Below, in pieces: positions 61,967-64,000 of a DNA stretch of 64,000 bases. The notes beneath the pieces were generated by a model that saw only the letters and a program-made list of their open reading frames with translations, was not told the DNA's origin and ran no database searches. The DNA is from Paracoccaceae bacterium (lineage in GTDB: Bacteria > Pseudomonadota > Alphaproteobacteria > Rhodobacterales > Rhodobacteraceae). The translations under genes were made by a program, and so were the position numbers. The stretch is from NCBI GenBank assembly GCA_024742455.1, contig JANSYL010000004.1:1-64000 (forward strand), read 5' to 3'. Every line of letters begins with the position of its first letter. Within the stretch, counting starts at the first letter, position 1.

Positions 61967-62500
61967 ATGGCCGATGACGCCACCGCCGCAGCCGCAGATG
62001 CCGCCCCCGGCATGCCGCAGCTGGATATCACATCTTTCCCGAACCAGATCTTCTGGCTCGTCGTCACGCTGATCGCGATCTACCTGATCGTCAGCCGTGT
62101 CGCGATCCCGCGGATCGGAGCGGTTCTGGCCGAACGCCAGGGCACGCTGACAAATGATCTGGCCACGGCCGAAGACCTGAAGCGTCAGGCCGCCGAGGCC
62201 GAGGCCGCCTATAATCAGGCGCTGGCCGATGCCCGGTCCGAGGCGCACAGGATCGCCGACGAAACCCGTGCCGAGATCCAGGCCGAACTCGACAGCGCCA
62301 TCGCCAGGGCCGATGCGGAGATCGCCGCCAAGGCTGCCGAAAGCGAGGCGCGGATCGCCGAAATCCAGGCCGGGGCGCTGAAAAGCGTCGAAGCCGTGGC
62401 CGGTGACGTGGCCGCAGATATCGCCAAGGCCGTGGCCCCCGGGCAATCGGTTGATGCCAAGGCGCTGGCCGATGCGGTCGCGGCGCGGATGAAAGGTTAG
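61967..62500 (+). CDS. atpX: ATP synthase F0 subunit b' (AtpX)
   Basis: Subunit b' (177 aa) pairs with b to make the heterodimeric peripheral stalk found in photosynthetic and related alphaproteobacteria. A single span (about 25-43, [19 protein letters not shown]) is followed by a long Ala/Glu/Asp-rich coiled coil. The N-terminus carries [20 protein letters not shown]. atpF follows one nt after its stop. Confidence 0.93.
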   Translation: MADDATAAAADAAPGMPQLDITSFPNQIFWLVVTLIAIYLIVSRVAIPRIGAVLAERQGTLTNDLATAEDLKRQAAEAEAAYNQALADARSEAHRIADETRAEIQAELDSAIARADAEIAAKAAESEARIAEIQAGALKSVEAVAGDVAADIAKAVAPGQSVDAKALADAVAARMKG

Positions 62501-62501
62501 G

Positions 62502-63074
62502 ATGATGCGGGGTCTGACATTCATCGCGGGTTTTGCCGCCACGCCCGCCCTGGCCGCAGGGGACAAGCCCTATGGCCTGCTGAACCCGTCGCTTTACAAC
62601 AGCGATTACGTGGTTCTGATCGGGTTCCTTCTGTTCATCGCCATCCTGTTTTACGCCGGTGTGCCGGCCCTGATCGGCCGGATGCTGGACCAGCGGGCCG
62701 ACACGATCCGCGCCGAACTGGACGAGGCGCGGGCGCTGCGTGAAGAGGCGCAGTCGCTTCTGGCCAGTTATGAACGCAAGCAGCGCGAAGTGGCCGACCA
62801 GTCGGACCGCATCGTTGCTGCCGCCAAGGCCGATGCCGAGGCCGCCGCCGAAAAGGCCAAGGCCGATCTGGAAGTGTCCATCGCGCGCCGGTTGCAGGCC
62901 GCCGAGGACCAGATCGCGAATGCCGAGAACAAGGCCGTGCGCGCGGTGCGTGATCGGGCCGTGGACGTGGCCATCGCCGCCGCCGCCGATGCGATCCGGT
63001 CGTCGATGGCCGCCGCCGATGCCAATGCGCTGGTCGATGGCTCGATCGACGAGGTGGCCAAACGGCTGCACTGA
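62502..63074 (+). CDS. atpF: ATP synthase F0 subunit b
   Basis: Subunit b (190 aa) is the partner of b'. A leading hydrophobic segment (MMRGLTFIAGFAATPALAAG) may be a cleaved signal sequence; the main span is at about 37-53 (YVVLIGFLLFIAILFYAG). The coiled coil then runs to the C-terminus with typical REEAQSLLASYERKQREV. ATG 62502 or 62505. The F1 genes are not in this operon, as usual in this family. Confidence 0.93.
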   Translation: MMRGLTFIAGFAATPALAAGDKPYGLLNPSLYNSDYVVLIGFLLFIAILFYAGVPALIGRMLDQRADTIRAELDEARALREEAQSLLASYERKQREVADQSDRIVAAAKADAEAAAEKAKADLEVSIARRLQAAEDQIANAENKAVRAVRDRAVDVAIAAAADAIRSSMAAADANALVDGSIDEVAKRLH

Positions 63075-63100
63075 CGCGCGGCCATTTCGGCGAACGGATC

Positions 63101-63128
63101 AACCCCGGCCTTCGCGCCGGGGTTTTTT
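63101..63128. terminator. Terminator of the atp operon
   Basis: AACCCCGGC (63101-63109) and GCCGGGGTT (63116-63124) form a perfect 9-bp stem with a 6-nt loop and a run of six T (63123-63128). The T-run reaches the stop codon of the opposite-strand hydrolase gene, so the element is shared. Confidence 0.9.
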
Positions 63129-64000
63129 CATGCCCCGAAGCGGGCGGTATAGGTCGGCAGCGGGTCGCCCGGTGCCGGTGTGGCCGCAAAAACGCCCCGC
63201 GCGATGGCGCGCGCCAGCGTCAGGGCCCCCGCCTGACACAGCAGGGTCAGGTCGGCCATCGGGTCCTGTATCGGCACCGCGCCGGTGGCAGCGGCGAAGA
63301 CCAGGTCGCCGTCCATCGGCGTGTGGGACGGATAGATCGCGCGCGCCATGCCGTCATGGGCTGCTGTTGCCAGCCGGGTCGCCTGTGCCTGGGTCAGGCC
63401 TGCATCGGTGGCGATGATGGCGATGGTGGTGTTCCGTGCATCGCCGCCTTTCAGGGGTGGCATTGCTGTGGGGTCGAAATTGCGGGCCATGCCGCGATTG
63501 CCGAACTCGCCCCCAATCTCGAAGGGGGCGGCCCAGAATTCCGGGCCGTCGCCCACGGTCACGCGGCCCAGCGCGTTGACGGCCACCAGCGCGCCGATGG
63601 TGAACGGCCCGATCCGGGTTGAGGCGGTGCCGAGCCCGCCCTTGAGATCGGCGATCAGCGCGCCTGTCCCCGCGCCGACGCTGCCCGTGGCGACGTCCTG
63701 CGATGCGGCGGCCAGTGCCTGTGCGCCGAGCGTCTTGTAGGGGTTTTCCGGCCAGTCCTTGTCGCCCCCATTGATCAGGTCGAACAGGATCGCGCCGGGC
63801 ACAATGGGCACGCGCTGGTCCCCCACCGCGAACCCCCGCCCCTGCGCGCGCAGCGCATCGGCCACGCCCGATGCGGCATCGAGGCCGAAGGCCGAACCGC
63901 CCGACAGGACCAGTGCGTCGACCGTTTGCACCGATTTGTCCGGGGCCAGAAGGTCGGTTTCCCGCGTGCCGGGGGCGCCGCCCATAACATGCACCCCGGC
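63128..64000 (-). CDS. P1/S58-family (DmpA/NylC-like) hydrolase, partial
   Basis: The C-terminal 290 residues of an N-terminal-nucleophile hydrolase; the frame is still open (AGVHVMGG) at the window edge, so the first residues are missing. The core has DALVLSGGSAFGLDAASGV and GSVGAGTGALI. The probable self-cleavage site is ARNTTIAIIATDAGL, with a Thr nucleophile (codon 63428-63430) after Asn, as in NylC, where DmpA has Ser. It could be an aminopeptidase or amide hydrolase. Confidence 0.85.
   Translation of the reverse strand, partial: AGVHVMGGAPGTRETDLLAPDKSVQTVDALVLSGGSAFGLDAASGVADALRAQGRGFAVGDQRVPIVPGAILFDLINGGDKDWPENPYKTLGAQALAAASQDVATGSVGAGTGALIADLKGGLGTASTRIGPFTIGALVAVNALGRVTVGDGPEFWAAPFEIGGEFGNRGMARNFDPTAMPPLKGGDARNTTIAIIATDAGLTQAQATRLATAAHDGMARAIYPSHTPMDGDLVFAAATGAVPIQDPMADLTLLCQAGALTLARAIARGVFAATPAPGDPLPTYTARFGA

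Noticed and set aside
1-64000. CRISPR array, insertion sequence or prophage
   Set aside because: No regular spaced repeats, transposase, integrase or phage structural genes were found; the single DUF1353 gene is not enough.

Overview
The window is a contiguous piece of a high-GC alphaproteobacterial chromosome, almost certainly a marine Rhodobacteraceae (Roseobacter-group) bacterium. This rests on a DddL-type DMSP lyase, a BztABCD/AapJQMP amino-acid transporter, the MipZ division-site ATPase, the ATP12 chaperone, a split b/b' (atpX/atpF) ATP synthase stalk, a LuxR/LuxI pair and a zinc-type adenylate kinase. Nothing indicates a plasmid, prophage or insertion sequence.

Region 1 (1-17668) is the tuf/S10/spc/alpha ribosomal cluster: tuf end, rpsJ-rplC-rplD-rplW-rplB-rpsS-rplV-rpsC-rplP, then rpmC-rpsQ-rplN-rplX-rplE-rpsN-rpsH-rplF-rplR-rpsE-rpmD-rplO-secY-adk and rpsM-rpsK-rpoA-rplQ. 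It is broken between rplP and rpmC by an accessory segment (5182-7931) holding a chain of hairpins with a strong terminator, dddL, a TIGR02466-type 2OG-Fe(II) oxygenase and an opposite-strand peptidoglycan-binding-domain protein. A new sigma70-like promoter restarts transcription before rpmC. Further promoters are visible before rpsJ, secY and rpsM.

Region 2 (17669-19400) holds a candidate small antisense-strand gene and a quorum-sensing pair (luxR, luxI). A 20-bp lux-box-like dyad overlaps the -10 of the predicted luxR promoter. Region 3 (19462-28545) carries rarA, crcB, an RluC-type pseudouridine synthase, a HAD phosphatase and ATP12 (the last four overlapping by 4 nt), then bztABCD with a terminator after bztA.

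Region 4 (28600-36437) is mostly on the minus strand: rpmH/rnpA/yidD, ttcA, yidC, a MOSC protein, engB, argB, a ferredoxin-like protein and sixA. rpmH lies entirely inside the only canonical rnpA reading frame. Region 5 (36645-46027) has a TMEM64-family protein with a flavin disulfide reductase and an orphan histidine kinase, tRNA-Arg(ACG), an acyl-CoA dehydrogenase homologue lacking the usual catalytic Glu divergent from a LysR regulator, mipZ, a metallo-beta-lactamase-fold hydrolase and a secreted DUF3179 protein.

Region 6 (46050-55914, mainly minus) is the ffh to rpmE translation cluster: ffh, four tandem GNAT acetyltransferases overlapping by 4 nt, chorismate mutase, rpsP, a small membrane protein, rimM, (an inserted plus-strand ABC-2 exporter), trmD, a GNAT-like protein, rplS, rpmE. 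Region 7 (56141-60185) contains a secreted protein, azoR divergent from a LysR regulator, a ClbS-type protein, a transglutaminase-like protein and an ArsR repressor with a likely operator. Region 8 (60336-64000) is the F0 operon atpI-atpB-atpE-atpX-atpF with its promoter and terminator, followed by the cut-off end of a P1/S58-family hydrolase.
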